64,000 nucleotides of DNA from Pseudonocardia sp. TRM90224 (GTDB taxonomy: Bacteria > Actinomycetota > Actinomycetes > Mycobacteriales > Pseudonocardiaceae), in contig NZ_JAJGSX010000031.1 in assembly GCF_021245725.1 (NCBI RefSeq), forward strand, positions 1 through 64,000, written 5' to 3'. Positions 26,753 to 35,174 of this stretch are shown here, piece after piece. The notes below the pieces were generated by a model. The model saw only the letters and a list, made by a program, of their open reading frames with translations. It was not told the DNA's origin and searched no databases. A program made the translations under genes and the position numbers. Position 1 is the first letter of the stretch, and every line of letters starts with the position of its first letter.

Positions 26753-27193
26753 CTACCCGACCGGATAGGTGCGCAGCAGGTGGTCGAGCAACCCGGCGAT
26801 GGTGTGCCGCGCGAGCTCGCGGGCCATCACGGCCTCCAGGTCGGCGAAGACCTCGGTCAGCGCCGGCCGGATGCCGTGGCCGACCGGGCAGTCCGGCTTC
26901 GGATCGTGGGCGTGGAGGGCGAAGGGCCCACCTGGCGCAAGCGCGGTGTACACCTCGCGCAGGGTGATCCGCTCGGCCGACCGCCCCAGCCGCCAGCCCG
27001 AACCCGGGCCGCGGCCGACTGCGACCAGCCCGGCCTCACGCAGCGGGGCGAGCACCCGCCGGACGAGCACGGGGTGGCTGGCGAGGCTCTCGGCGATCCG
27101 CTCGGACGTGATCGGCGACTCCCCCTGGCGGGCGGCCAGCTCGATCCAGCAGAGCGCGTGGACGGCCGTCGTGAACTGGCTGTTCGCGGACAT
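26753..27193 (-). CDS. Rrf2 family transcriptional regulator
   Basis: A 146-residue winged-helix regulator: FTTAVHALCWIELAARQGE, SPITSERIAESLASHPVLVRRVLAPLREAGLV and the wing GRGPGSGWRLGR are typical of Rrf2 proteins of the YwnA/NsrR type. The three-Cys cluster motif of IscR/NsrR is missing (only C15 and one Cys in PDCPVG), so it probably senses something other than through an Fe-S cluster. It follows the NIPSNAP gene by 8 bp and is likely autoregulated through the palindrome at 27903-27925. Confidence 0.85.
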   Translation of the reverse strand: MSANSQFTTAVHALCWIELAARQGESPITSERIAESLASHPVLVRRVLAPLREAGLVAVGRGPGSGWRLGRSAERITLREVYTALAPGGPFALHAHDPKPDCPVGHGIRPALTEVFADLEAVMARELARHTIAGLLDHLLRTYPVG

Positions 27194-27201
27194 GGCGGAG
27201 C

Positions 27202-27888
27202 TCAGTCCCCCGACGTCACCGGACGCAGCCGCATGAGCTCGACATGGCCGGCGTGCGTGCGGAGGCGGCTCGTCCAGTCGGGATCGGCGCTCAACCGGTC
27301 CACAGCGGCGTCCAGCTGGGCGTGGCTGTCGAAGCCCGCGGTCCAGACGAACACCGTGCCCGCACGCACCGGCAGCCGTGGGAAGGTGTTGACGGACGGT
27401 TCGGTGCGCCAGGTCGAAACCGGCACCTCCAGGAGTTGTTCGAGGAGTCCAGGCAGCACGCCGTCGTGCCACTCCTCGACGAACGACCGGCCGGCATCCT
27501 CGATGATCATCGTTGCGGTCGCGGCGGCCGAGGCGACGGCGCGCGTGCGCGGCGGGTCGGTGTGGCGCAGCAGCCGCACGTCGTCGCTGTCGATCATCGC
27601 GCTGTTGGCCTCGGTGCGGTGTGCCGCCCAGACCGGGCCACCGTAGAACGCCTCCAGCGCGCGCTGCCGGTCCGGCATGTCGGTGAAGGCCCGCCACCAC
27701 ACGAACCGATCGGGATCGGCGAGGTCTTCGTAGACAGTGCCGATGAGCATCCCCGCATCGTGCTGGCCGGCGATCAGGTGGTCGTCGAACAGCCGCGTGA
27801 GCTTCTCGAACCCGCCGGGATGCACGGTGTAGCGGCGCAGCTCGACGACATCCGCCGCGGCGAAGGAGACCGGCCGATCGTTGCCCAT
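27202..27888 (-). CDS. NIPSNAP family protein
   Basis: A 228-residue dimeric alpha-beta-barrel-type protein with two related halves. The first half, VVELRRYTVHPGGFEKLTRLF then GTVYEDLADPDRFVWWRAF and ALEAFYGGPVWAAHR, is typical of NIPSNAP domains. Role in bacteria is unknown; some are linked to small-molecule or aldehyde stress. ATG at 27888 with a GAGGGGTGG site. It is the first gene of a leftward operon with the Rrf2 regulator and is divergent from a YCII-type gene. Confidence 0.82.
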   Translation of the reverse strand: MGNDRPVSFAAADVVELRRYTVHPGGFEKLTRLFDDHLIAGQHDAGMLIGTVYEDLADPDRFVWWRAFTDMPDRQRALEAFYGGPVWAAHRTEANSAMIDSDDVRLLRHTDPPRTRAVASAAATATMIIEDAGRSFVEEWHDGVLPGLLEQLLEVPVSTWRTEPSVNTFPRLPVRAGTVFVWTAGFDSHAQLDAAVDRLSADPDWTSRLRTHAGHVELMRLRPVTSGD

Positions 27889-27902
27889 ATCCACCCCTCG
27901 AA

Positions 27903-27925
27903 TGTGTAACTCTTTCAGTTGCACA
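27903..27925. promoter_or_regulatory. Putative Rrf2 operator in the divergent promoter
   Basis: The arms TGTGTAACT and AGTTGCACA are inverted repeats with one mismatch around the spacer CTTTC. The site lies 14 bp from the NIPSNAP start and 15 bp from the YCII-like start, so one bound dimer could control both directions. Confidence 0.6.
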
Positions 27926-27940
27926 CCATAGTGGCAGATC

Positions 27941-28489
27941 ATGGAGTTCTTCTGCTACCACCGCGACCGCCCGCAGTCGCTGCCGCTGCGTGCGGAGATG
28001 TGGGAGGAGCACCGGTCGTACATGGACCGGTTCGCGGCCGGGATGATCGCCCGCGGCCCGACGATGGACGGCGAGGTACCCACCGGCAGCGTGCACGTCC
28101 TCGCCCTGCCCGACCCGGCGGCCGCCCGGGCGTTCGTCTTCGACGAACCCACCTACCAGGCCGGGGTCTACCGCGACGTGATGCTGCGGCGGTGGCGGAA
28201 CACCCTGGGCCGCACCATGTGGGACTTCCCCGGCGGACCGGAGGACGGCGCCCGGTTCCTGGTGCTCGGCCTCGGTTCGGGGCCGGCGGCGGACATCGCG
28301 CTGCCGCCCGACACCGACGAGCTGATCGCGTACGGGCCGCTGCTCTCCGACGACGGCGAGCACTGGCTGGGGACGGCGGCGCTGCTCAGGGCGTCCGACC
28401 CGGGGGCGGCACGGGCCGTGCTGGCGTCGCCGGAGCGGTACGCCGACATCGAGGTGCACCGCTGGCGGTTCGGCGGGCGCCCGACGTAA
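27941..28489 (+). CDS. YCII-related domain protein, two tandem halves
   Basis: A 182-residue protein whose first half (MEFFCYHRDRPQSLPLRAEM, HRSYMDRFAAGMIARGPTM, GSVHVLALPDPAAARAF) has the YCII ferredoxin-like pattern, with a second similar half from about residue 95 (FLVLGLGSGP ... LIAYGPLLSDDGEHWLG ... DPGAARAVL). The family's role is unclear. It starts divergently from the NIPSNAP-Rrf2 operon and probably shares its regulator. No ribosome site is obvious; the mRNA may have a very short leader. Confidence 0.8.
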   Translation: MEFFCYHRDRPQSLPLRAEMWEEHRSYMDRFAAGMIARGPTMDGEVPTGSVHVLALPDPAAARAFVFDEPTYQAGVYRDVMLRRWRNTLGRTMWDFPGGPEDGARFLVLGLGSGPAADIALPPDTDELIAYGPLLSDDGEHWLGTAALLRASDPGAARAVLASPERYADIEVHRWRFGGRPT

Positions 28490-28523
28490 GAGGCACACGG
28501 ACATCCGCCCGGCTGGCGGCCGT

Positions 28524-28582
28524 GAGGGCAGGAAAGCCACTTTCAGGCCCTGTGAGGGCAGGAAAGTGGCTTTCCTGCCCTC
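28524..28582. repeat. Palindromic interspersed repeat, family B, copy 2
   Basis: Same two-unit structure as 13285-13343, with a substitution in the right arm of the first unit (CTTTCAGGCCCT). It sits between the convergent YCII-like gene and msrA, where it may also act as a bidirectional terminator. Confidence 0.85.
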
Positions 28583-28611
28583 CTCCGGCGCCGCGGTGTA
28601 CTGGCCGAGGG

Positions 28612-29133
28612 TCAGCGCGCGACCGTGTCCGCCCGCCGCGGCAGCACCCAGTTGGGGCGCGGGAAGTGGCAGGTGTAGCCGGCGGGGAAGCGCTCGAGGT
28701 AGTCCTGGTGCTCCGGCTCCGCCTCCCAGAAGTCGCCGACGGGGACGACCTCGGTGACGACCTTGCCCGGCCACAGGCCCGATGCCTCGACGTCGGCGAT
28801 GGTGTCCTCGGCGACCTTGCGCTGCTCGTCGTCGACGTAGAAGATCGCTGACCGGTACGAGGCGCCGATGTCGTTGCCCTGGCGGTTGCGCGTGGTCGGG
28901 TCGTGGATCTGGAAGAAGAACTCCAGCATGTCGCGGTACGACGCGGCCGACGGGTCGAAGAGGATCTCGATCGCCTCGGCGTGCGAACCGTGGTTGCGGT
29001 AGGTGGCGTTGGGGGTCTCACCGCCGGTGTAGCCGACGCGGGTGGCCAGCACGCCCGGGCGCTTGCGGATCAGGTCCTGCATGCCCCAGAAGCAGCCGCC
29101 GGCAAGTACTGCACGCTCCGTACGCTCGCTCAT
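28612..29133 (-). CDS. msrA: Peptide-methionine (S)-S-oxide reductase
   Basis: Repairs oxidised methionine. The 173-residue protein has the catalytic GGCFWG near its start (AVLAGGCFWGMQDLI), TRVGYTGGETPNATY, GHAEA-type segment SHAEAIEILFDP, and FFFQIHDPTTRNRQGNDIG, all standard for MsrA. A second Cys occurs late (GYTCHFPRP) and may act in recycling with the catalytic one. ATG at 29133 with AGGAAGGT upstream. Confidence 0.95.
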   Translation of the reverse strand: MSERTERAVLAGGCFWGMQDLIRKRPGVLATRVGYTGGETPNATYRNHGSHAEAIEILFDPSAASYRDMLEFFFQIHDPTTRNRQGNDIGASYRSAIFYVDDEQRKVAEDTIADVEASGLWPGKVVTEVVPVGDFWEAEPEHQDYLERFPAGYTCHFPRPNWVLPRRADTVAR

Positions 29134-29311
29134 CACAAACCTTCCTGGTCCGGCGCTCGAACCCTCCGCCACATCCAACGTCGGCGGCGCCCGGGCACAT
29201 CCCCGCAACCGGAGGACGTCACAGAACGGTAAGCCCCGACGGTCCGCCCGGGCCAGACCGAGCCCACCGCCCTCGTAAGCTGTCCCGCCACGGGACGGAC
29301 GGGAGACGCAC

Positions 29312-29980
29312 GTGGCCGGAACGACGGTGGCCGAGATCCTGGCCGAGCTGGCGGCACTCGAGGATCCGCGGACCCGCGAGATCAACGAACGCCACGGTGA
29401 CGACCACGGCGTCAACCTCGGCAAGTTGCGTGCGGTCGCGAAGCGGTTGAAGACCCAGCAGGAGCTCGCCCGGCAGCTCTGGGACACCGGGGACACCGCG
29501 GCGCGGCTGCTCGCGCTGCTGATCTGCCGCCCGAAGGCGTTCGACCACGACGAACTCGACACCATGCTGCGCGGTTCGTGCACCCCGAAGGTGCACGACT
29601 GGCTCGTCAACTACGTGGTGAAGAAGAGCGCGCACGCGGAAGACCTGCGCCTTGCCTGGTCGGTAGATCCCGACCCGGTGGTCGCGAGCGCCGGCTGGGC
29701 GCTGACCACCGAGCGGGTGGCGAAGCGGCCCGCGGGCCTCGACCTCGCCGGGCTGCTCGACCTCATCGAGGGAACGATGCGCGACGCCCCGGACCGCCTG
29801 CAATGGGCGATGAACCACTGCCTGGCCCAGATCGGGATCGAGCACCCCGAGCACCGCGCCCGCGCGATCGCCATCGGCGAGCGCCTGGAGGTGCTCAAGG
29901 ACTACCCGACGCCCCCGAACTGCACGTCCCCGTTCGCGCCCACCTGGATCGCGGAGATGGTGCGCCGGCAGGAGGCGTAG
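29312..29980 (+). CDS. DNA alkylation repair protein (AlkD-like HEAT repeat)
   Basis: A 222-residue all-helical protein matching the AlkD/PF08713 layout: IRALEDP-type N-terminal helix, NLGKLRAVAKRLKTQQELARQLW, TAARLLALLICRP, and DWLVNYVVKKSAHA. AlkD glycosylases remove positively charged alkylated bases; several sub-families lack proven activity, so the reaction is inferred from fold only. The GTG at 29312 has GGGAG upstream. It is divergent from msrA. Confidence 0.8.
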   Translation: MAGTTVAEILAELAALEDPRTREINERHGDDHGVNLGKLRAVAKRLKTQQELARQLWDTGDTAARLLALLICRPKAFDHDELDTMLRGSCTPKVHDWLVNYVVKKSAHAEDLRLAWSVDPDPVVASAGWALTTERVAKRPAGLDLAGLLDLIEGTMRDAPDRLQWAMNHCLAQIGIEHPEHRARAIAIGERLEVLKDYPTPPNCTSPFAPTWIAEMVRRQEA

Positions 29981-30029
29981 GCGGGGATGTGTGCGTTCCA
30001 GGCACTACCCCGGCCCGCGCGCCGCACAC

Positions 30030-30088
30030 GAGGGCAGGAAAGCCACTTTCCTGCCCTGTGAGGGCCGGAAAGTGGCTTTCCTGCCCTC
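30030..30088. repeat. Palindromic interspersed repeat, family B, copy 3
   Basis: Identical to copy 1 over its full 59 bp as far as I can align by eye. It separates the convergent AlkD-like gene and the FMN reductase gene. Confidence 0.85.
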
Positions 30089-30118
30089 CCCCGGAACCAC
30101 TCGGGATCCCGAGCGCCG

Positions 30119-30703
30119 CTAGCCGAGCAGCTGCTCGAACGGCGTCGGCTCGTCCAGCGGGTCCAGGACGACGCGCGGTGGGCGGGCGGCGATCTGCGCC
30201 GCGAGCTCCCGCCCGGCCCTCTCGATCCGCGCCGCGAGGCCGCTCTCCGCGCCCCAGTCCTGCGTCGCCGCGTAGACGCCGGTCGGCACGACCACCGCCC
30301 GCAAGTAGCTGAAGAGCGGCCGCAGCGCGTGCTCCAGCACCAGCGAGTGCCGTGCGGTGCCGCCGGTCGCACCGATCAGCACCGGCACGTCCACCAGCGC
30401 ATCGTCGCCGAGCACGTCGAAGAACGACTTGAACAGCCCGCTGTAGGAGCCGTTCATCGTGGGCGACACGGCGACCAGCCCGTCGGCGGCCGCGACGGCG
30501 TCGAGCACCTCCTGCAGCGCGGGTGCGGCGAAGCCCGTGACCGTCGCGTTGACGATGTCGTGCCCGAGCTCGCGAAGCTCGATCGTGCGCACCTCCAGTT
30601 CGGCGCCGGTCGCCGCGGTGGTCGCCGCTGCCAGCCGGTCGGCCAGCAGGCGCGTCGAGGACGGCTGCCGCATCCCCGCCGAGAGCACCACGAGCCTGCT
30701 CAT
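30119..30703 (-). CDS. NADPH-dependent FMN reductase (CE1759 family)
   Basis: A 194-residue flavodoxin-fold reductase: LVVLSAGMRQPSSTRLLADRL binds the FMN phosphate and VAVSPTMNGSYSGLFKSFFD is the classic (P/x)-x-Y-xG-xx-K segment of the family. It should reduce FMN for the luciferase-like monooxygenase encoded just upstream, whose stop overlaps this start by ATGA. It is the last gene of a leftward run that begins with the P450, so it may supply FMNH2 for terpene tailoring. Confidence 0.88.
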   Translation of the reverse strand: MSRLVVLSAGMRQPSSTRLLADRLAAATTAATGAELEVRTIELRELGHDIVNATVTGFAAPALQEVLDAVAAADGLVAVSPTMNGSYSGLFKSFFDVLGDDALVDVPVLIGATGGTARHSLVLEHALRPLFSYLRAVVVPTGVYAATQDWGAESGLAARIERAGRELAAQIAARPPRVVLDPLDEPTPFEQLLG

Positions 30704-31791
30704 GAGGTTGCCGCACTCGTCTGCAGCGCCGCCTTGAGCGACGCGTGCGTCGGCGCCTCCGGGACGTGCGCGGGGCGCAGCGCCGCGAACTCCTTGCGCA
30801 GCACCGGCACGACCTCGGAGCCGAGGATCTCGATCTGCTCCAGGGCGGTCTCCAGCGGGATGCCCATGCCGTCGACGTTGATCAGCTGGCGCTGGTAGTC
30901 GCCGAAGTCCTCGCGGAACTGCAGCGTCCGGTCGATCACCTGCTGTGGGCTGCCCACGACCAGCGGCGTCTGCCGCATGGTCTCCTCCAGCGATGGTCCA
31001 CCGCCGTAGATCGGGGACCGGGCGAAGTACGGGCGGAACTCGCGGACGGCGTCCTGGGAGTTCTTGCGCATGTACACCTGCCCGCCCAGCCCCACGATCG
31101 CCTGGTCGGCGCTGCCGTGCCCGTAGTGCTCGAAGCGCTTGCGGTAGAGCCCGATCAGCCGTGCGGTGTGCGACGCCGGCCAGAAGATGTTGTTGGCGAA
31201 GAATCCGTCGCCGTAGTACGCGGCCTGCTCGGCGATCTCCGGGCTGCGGATGGAGCCGTGCCAGACGAACGGCGGGATGCCGTCTAGCGGGCGTGGGGTC
31301 GCGGTGAACGACTGCAGCGGTGTGCGGTGCTTCCCGGCCCAGTCGACGACGTCCTCGCGCCACAGCCGCCGCAGGAGCGCGTAGTTCTCGACGGCGAGGT
31401 CGATGCCGTCGCGGATGTCCTTGCCGAACCACGGGTAGACGGGCCCGGTGTTGCCGCGCCCCATCATCAGGTCGACGCGGCCGTCGGCCAGGTGCTGCAG
31501 CACGGCGTAGTCCTCGGCGATCTTCACCGGGTCGTTGGTCGTGATCAGCGTGGTCGCCGTCGAGAGCAGCAGGGTCTGCGTCCGTGCCGCGATGTAGCCC
31601 AGGATCGTGGTCGGCGACGACGGGATGAACGGCGGGTTGTGGTGCTCGCCCATCGCGAAGACGTCGAGGCCGACCTCCTCGGTCTTGCGCGCGATCGCCA
31701 CCATCGCCTTGATGCGCTCGTGCTCGGAGGGGGTGCGCCCCGTTGCGGGGTCGGTGGCGACGTCGCCGACCGTGAAGATTCCGAACTGCAT
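30700..31791 (-). CDS. Luciferase-like FMN-dependent monooxygenase (CE1758 family)
   Basis: A 363-residue LLM-class protein: MQFGIFTVGDVATDP, FAMGEHHNPPFIPSSPTTIL, LSTATTLITTNDPVKIAEDY, GRVDLMMGRGNTGPVY. This family is characteristically encoded beside a CE1759-type FMN reductase, as here with a 4-bp overlap, making a two-component flavin monooxygenase. It begins 77 bp after the terpene synthase stop on the same strand, so it may be co-transcribed and act on the terpene; equally it may be an unrelated conserved pair. Confidence 0.88.
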   Translation of the reverse strand: MQFGIFTVGDVATDPATGRTPSEHERIKAMVAIARKTEEVGLDVFAMGEHHNPPFIPSSPTTILGYIAARTQTLLLSTATTLITTNDPVKIAEDYAVLQHLADGRVDLMMGRGNTGPVYPWFGKDIRDGIDLAVENYALLRRLWREDVVDWAGKHRTPLQSFTATPRPLDGIPPFVWHGSIRSPEIAEQAAYYGDGFFANNIFWPASHTARLIGLYRKRFEHYGHGSADQAIVGLGGQVYMRKNSQDAVREFRPYFARSPIYGGGPSLEETMRQTPLVVGSPQQVIDRTLQFREDFGDYQRQLINVDGMGIPLETALEQIEILGSEVVPVLRKEFAALRPAHVPEAPTHASLKAALQTSAATS

Positions 31792-31868
31792 GGCTGCGTC
31801 CCCTCGAGCGATCCCGTTAGTAGAACGCTCAAGTAAACACGGCGCGTCGGTATTCCCGGGCAGGCGGG

Positions 31869-32864
31869 TCAGGCGGAGTACCTGCTCGACGTGCGGCACC
31901 ACTCGTCGGTCGCCCGGATCTGCAGCCGCATCGTGGTGACGTAGGTGCGGAGGTGCTCGGCGAGCTCCTCGGCGAGCTCCAGCTCGGCCAGGAGGGCCGG
32001 AACGCGCGCCTCCGCGGCGAGGAACTGCTGCACGTGCTCGTCGATCATGTTGCGGATCTCGTCGATGGCGCGCTGCCGGCCGTAGCCGAACTGCTGCTCC
32101 ACGACCAGCACCAAGTTGTGCAGGTCCCCGTTCGCCTGCTCGCGCTCGAACGACAGGACGTCCTGGATGATGTTGCACAGCCAGACGCACGCCGCTCGCA
32201 TCTGCCGCACCGGCTCAGCGGCCAGCACGGTGTCGGGGAGCTCGCAGCCCTCGATCCGCTCGATGGCGTCCAGCAGCGGATACATGATCCCCGACTTGTC
32301 GCGCAGGACGAGGTACTCCTCGATGTCCAGCTCGGCCGAGGTGAACCGGTTGGTCGTCTCGGCGACGAAGCAGACGAAGTACTCCTCCCAGTTCACCACC
32401 GCCCGCCGGCGCCACTGCGGCGACATCGACACGCACTCGCGGTCCCACAGGTCGGCGAACGCGGTCACCACGGCAGGCCCGTCGGGCGGCGTGACGCCAG
32501 GAGGTCGGTGCACGACCGCCTCCAGCTGCGCGACGGTCCGCCGGGCGTCGTCCGGCGTGAGGTCCAGCGAGTCGAACGAGTCGTCGAGCACCATCAGCCA
32601 GCCGAACACGTCCATGCCCAGCTGCAGGTCGGGACGACGCGCCGAGGGGAACCAGCGCGCGCCCAGCTCGGGCCCCCGCCAGCTGCAGTACTCCCGCACC
32701 CCGTCGGGCCACGACAGCAGCCCACGTCCGGACATCCAGTTCAGGTGGCCCGGCGTCGCCGCCGGGAGCTCGTCGTTGACGTAGGACCGGAACGGGATGT
32801 CCATGAGCGTGTTGTAGCTGGCCGGGAACGTCCGCTCCGTTTCCGGGAATTCGATGGTCGCCAT
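31869..32864 (-). CDS. Class I terpene synthase with altered NSE triad
   Basis: A 331-residue bacterial terpene cyclase that ionises a prenyl diphosphate and cyclises it. The Asp-rich motif is D94-DSF-D98. The second metal motif reads Q234-DVL-S238-FER-E242, so the usual Asn/Asp at the first position is Gln. Arg188, exactly 46 residues before it, fits the diphosphate sensor, with G192 as effector position and the C-terminal R328-Y329 pair present. ATG at 32864 gives MATIEFPETE. It is third in the P450-methyltransferase-terpene synthase operon. The product cannot be read from sequence. Confidence 0.9.
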   Translation of the reverse strand: MATIEFPETERTFPASYNTLMDIPFRSYVNDELPAATPGHLNWMSGRGLLSWPDGVREYCSWRGPELGARWFPSARRPDLQLGMDVFGWLMVLDDSFDSLDLTPDDARRTVAQLEAVVHRPPGVTPPDGPAVVTAFADLWDRECVSMSPQWRRRAVVNWEEYFVCFVAETTNRFTSAELDIEEYLVLRDKSGIMYPLLDAIERIEGCELPDTVLAAEPVRQMRAACVWLCNIIQDVLSFEREQANGDLHNLVLVVEQQFGYGRQRAIDEIRNMIDEHVQQFLAAEARVPALLAELELAEELAEHLRTYVTTMRLQIRATDEWCRTSSRYSA

Positions 32865-32940
32865 TTGCGATTGCACTCCGTTGTCGGCGATGGCCGGTCG
32901 CGGGCCCGTCGAGCGCGCGACCACGGGCAGCGGGACGGGA

Positions 32941-33744
32941 TCAGTCGGGCCCGTCCGGACGGCGGGCGAGCACGCTGCACAGGTGCGAGTAGACGTCGAG
33001 GTTCCCGGGGGTGCCCACCCACTCGGTGAACGCGCCGAGCTCCGCCGGCCCCAGCAGCTCCGACTCCAGCAGCGCCGGCAGCACCTGGCGGATCGAGGTG
33101 AGCAGCATCGCCTCACCCGGTCCCCCGTCGCCGATCGTGAACGGGTGGCGGCTCACGTCCACGGTGACGAACCCGCTGTCGGTGACCGCGAGCGGCAGCC
33201 GGCGGGCGAACGTCAGGTCGGTGCCGATCTGCTGGGCCATCAACCTGCTCAGCGCGTCGACCATCGCACGCAGCGGGTACGGCGTGACGGCTGCGGCCGC
33301 GGTGTCGTAGCACTCCAGCAGGATGTGGCCGCCTGGGCGAACCCAGGACCGCAGCGAGTGGACGAGCTCCCGCCGCTGCGGCAGGTGCTCCAGCACGGCC
33401 CGGCAGTGGACCAGGTCGAACGGCTCGCCGGGGCAGGGGTCGCGGCGCAGGTCGTGCTGCACGATGCGCAGGTTGGGGAACCGCTGCTCGAGGAAGCTGG
33501 TGTCGACGTCGGTCACCACCACCTCACCGTCGGGGACGAGCTCGGCGAGGTGGTAGGCGATGGACCCGGAGCCGCCGCCCAGCTCGAGGCACCGCGCGGT
33601 GGGCTCGAGCGCGACCGGCGCCAGCGCGGCGAGCGTGATGGGATCGAGCAGCCTCTCGACGGTGCCGAGCCGTTCCCGTTCGGAGGGCACACCATGGCCG
33701 AGGACGCCCGAGTTGTACCCGGTCTCCAGAGGGGTGTTGCTCAT
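32941..33744 (-). CDS. SAM-dependent methyltransferase of the terpene operon
   Basis: A 267-residue class I methyltransferase with motif I CLELGGGSGSIAYHLAEL, motif II VVVTDVDTSFLEQRFP, and the post-I/IV segment FDLVHCRAVLEHLPQRRELV, followed by RPGGHILLECYD. The N-terminus (YNSGVLGHGVPSERERLGTVE) is typical of UbiE-like small-molecule enzymes. Its start overlaps the P450 stop (ATGA) and it lies 76 bp before the terpene synthase, so it is a dedicated pathway enzyme. It could methylate the prenyl diphosphate before cyclisation or a hydroxyl made by the P450. GGGGGGAG precedes ATG 33744. Confidence 0.88.
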   Translation of the reverse strand: MSNTPLETGYNSGVLGHGVPSERERLGTVERLLDPITLAALAPVALEPTARCLELGGGSGSIAYHLAELVPDGEVVVTDVDTSFLEQRFPNLRIVQHDLRRDPCPGEPFDLVHCRAVLEHLPQRRELVHSLRSWVRPGGHILLECYDTAAAAVTPYPLRAMVDALSRLMAQQIGTDLTFARRLPLAVTDSGFVTVDVSRHPFTIGDGGPGEAMLLTSIRQVLPALLESELLGPAELGAFTEWVGTPGNLDVYSHLCSVLARRPDGPD

Positions 33745-35174
33745 CGCCACTCCCCCCGTCCCGGCGCCGGCGCAGAGCCCGCGGTCGCTTCGGCACATGC
33801 CACCTCGCTGGGCACCCCTCCCGGCGCAGCCCGGGGCACAGGCGGCGCCGGCGTCCGCTCTGTGAAGCGCAGGAAGAGGTGACGTGGGCGGAGCGAGATC
33901 GCGTGTGCGGGCACGACCTCCTCGCCGGGCACGGTCTCGACCTGTCCTCGCGAGAGGATCGCCGCCAGCGCGATCGTGGCCTCGGCCATCGCGTAGTTGT
34001 CCCCGATGCACTTGCGTGCGCCGGCGGCGAAGGGGACGAAACCCTGCCGCGGATAGGTGCGGTCCAGGTCGAACCGGTGCGGATCCGGGTAGAGGTCGGC
34101 CCGGTGGTGGATCAGGTAGGAGCTGTAGGCGACCGTCGCACCCGCGGGCAGGTCGTGCTCCCCCAACCGGACGGGGGCGGTGACCTCCCGGGTGAAGAAG
34201 AGCGCTGCCGGCGGGTACATCCGCAGCGACTCCGTGATCGTCCGGCCGATGAGGCCGAGCCGCGGCACGTCGTCGGTGGTCGGGTTCCGGCCGCCGAGCA
34301 CGGCGTCGACCTCTGCCTGCAGCTGCTCCTGCACCTCGGGGTGGCGCGCCAGCAGGTACAGAGACCACGACAACGCGCTCGCGGTGGTCTCCGAACCGGC
34401 GACGAAGAAGGTGACGAACTGATCGACGATCTCCTCGTCGGCGAAGTGGCTGAGCGCGTCGCGGCTCTCCTCGTCGTTCGCCTCGATCAAGGCGGAGAGC
34501 AGATCCCCGACGTCGTTCTGCTCACGGCGCCGCTCGGCGATGACCCCGACCGTGCGGGTCCGCAGCTCTCGACAGGCCCGCGCGAAGCGGAGGTTGCCCG
34601 GCGTCGGCACCTTGTTCAGCGCTGCCGGGGACACCGTCCGCCGCAGGAGCGACCGCATGATCTCCGTGAGGTTGCCCGCGACCTGGCCACGGGTCTCCGG
34701 CGTCAACGAGCTGGAGAAGACCGTCTCGACGACGGTGTTCGAGGTCAGCGCGACCATCTCGGTGGGCACGTCGACGATCTGGCCGTCCTGCCACGAACCG
34801 ACCATCTGCTCGACCTGCGTCGCCATCATCGCGCCGTAGGCGGCGATCCGTTTCGCGTGGAAGGCCGGCTGGGCCAGTCGCCGCTGGCGGCGGTGGTCGC
34901 GGTGCATGCAGGTGATCAACCCGTTGCCGGCGATCTGGCGGATCTGCCCGAAGAGCGTGCCCCCCTTGTCGAAGACCCGGTCGTTGGTCAGCACCTGCCA
35001 GGTGAGCTCCGGGCTGCACGCCATGTACATCCGCATCGGGCCGAGCCGGACCTCCACCAGGTCGCCGACGTCCGGCAGCGATTCCAGGAACGGCAGCGGC
35101 CGGCGCAGGAACTGGGCGACGTGCCCGAGAACCGGACGGCAGCCCGGCGCGAGCGGAACACCGGTCGCGGTCAT
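33741..35174 (-). CDS. Cytochrome P450
   Basis: A 477-residue soluble P450: the oxygen-binding I-helix FFVAGSETTASALSW, the K-helix ESLR (TITESLRMYPP), PERF-like PDPHRFDLDR and the heme loop FVPFAAGARKCIGD with its thiolate Cys. The N-terminus (PGCRPVLGHVAQFLRRPLPFLE) resembles CYP170/CYP102-like bacterial terpene oxidases rather than CYP107-type. It should oxidise the terpene made by the downstream synthase; no ferredoxin is encoded nearby. ATG at 35174 has GGGAGGT. First gene of the leftward operon, divergent from the HTH/TPR regulator. Confidence 0.93.
   Translation of the reverse strand: MTATGVPLAPGCRPVLGHVAQFLRRPLPFLESLPDVGDLVEVRLGPMRMYMACSPELTWQVLTNDRVFDKGGTLFGQIRQIAGNGLITCMHRDHRRQRRLAQPAFHAKRIAAYGAMMATQVEQMVGSWQDGQIVDVPTEMVALTSNTVVETVFSSSLTPETRGQVAGNLTEIMRSLLRRTVSPAALNKVPTPGNLRFARACRELRTRTVGVIAERRREQNDVGDLLSALIEANDEESRDALSHFADEEIVDQFVTFFVAGSETTASALSWSLYLLARHPEVQEQLQAEVDAVLGGRNPTTDDVPRLGLIGRTITESLRMYPPAALFFTREVTAPVRLGEHDLPAGATVAYSSYLIHHRADLYPDPHRFDLDRTYPRQGFVPFAAGARKCIGDNYAMAEATIALAAILSRGQVETVPGEEVVPAHAISLRPRHLFLRFTERTPAPPVPRAAPGGVPSEVACAEATAGSAPAPGRGEWR

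Noticed and set aside
31869..32864. Geosmin or 2-methylisoborneol synthase assignment for the cyclase
   Set aside because: Length (331 residues, one domain) excludes two-domain geosmin synthase, and the Pro-rich N-terminal part and typical motifs of methylisoborneol synthase are absent; no product is named.
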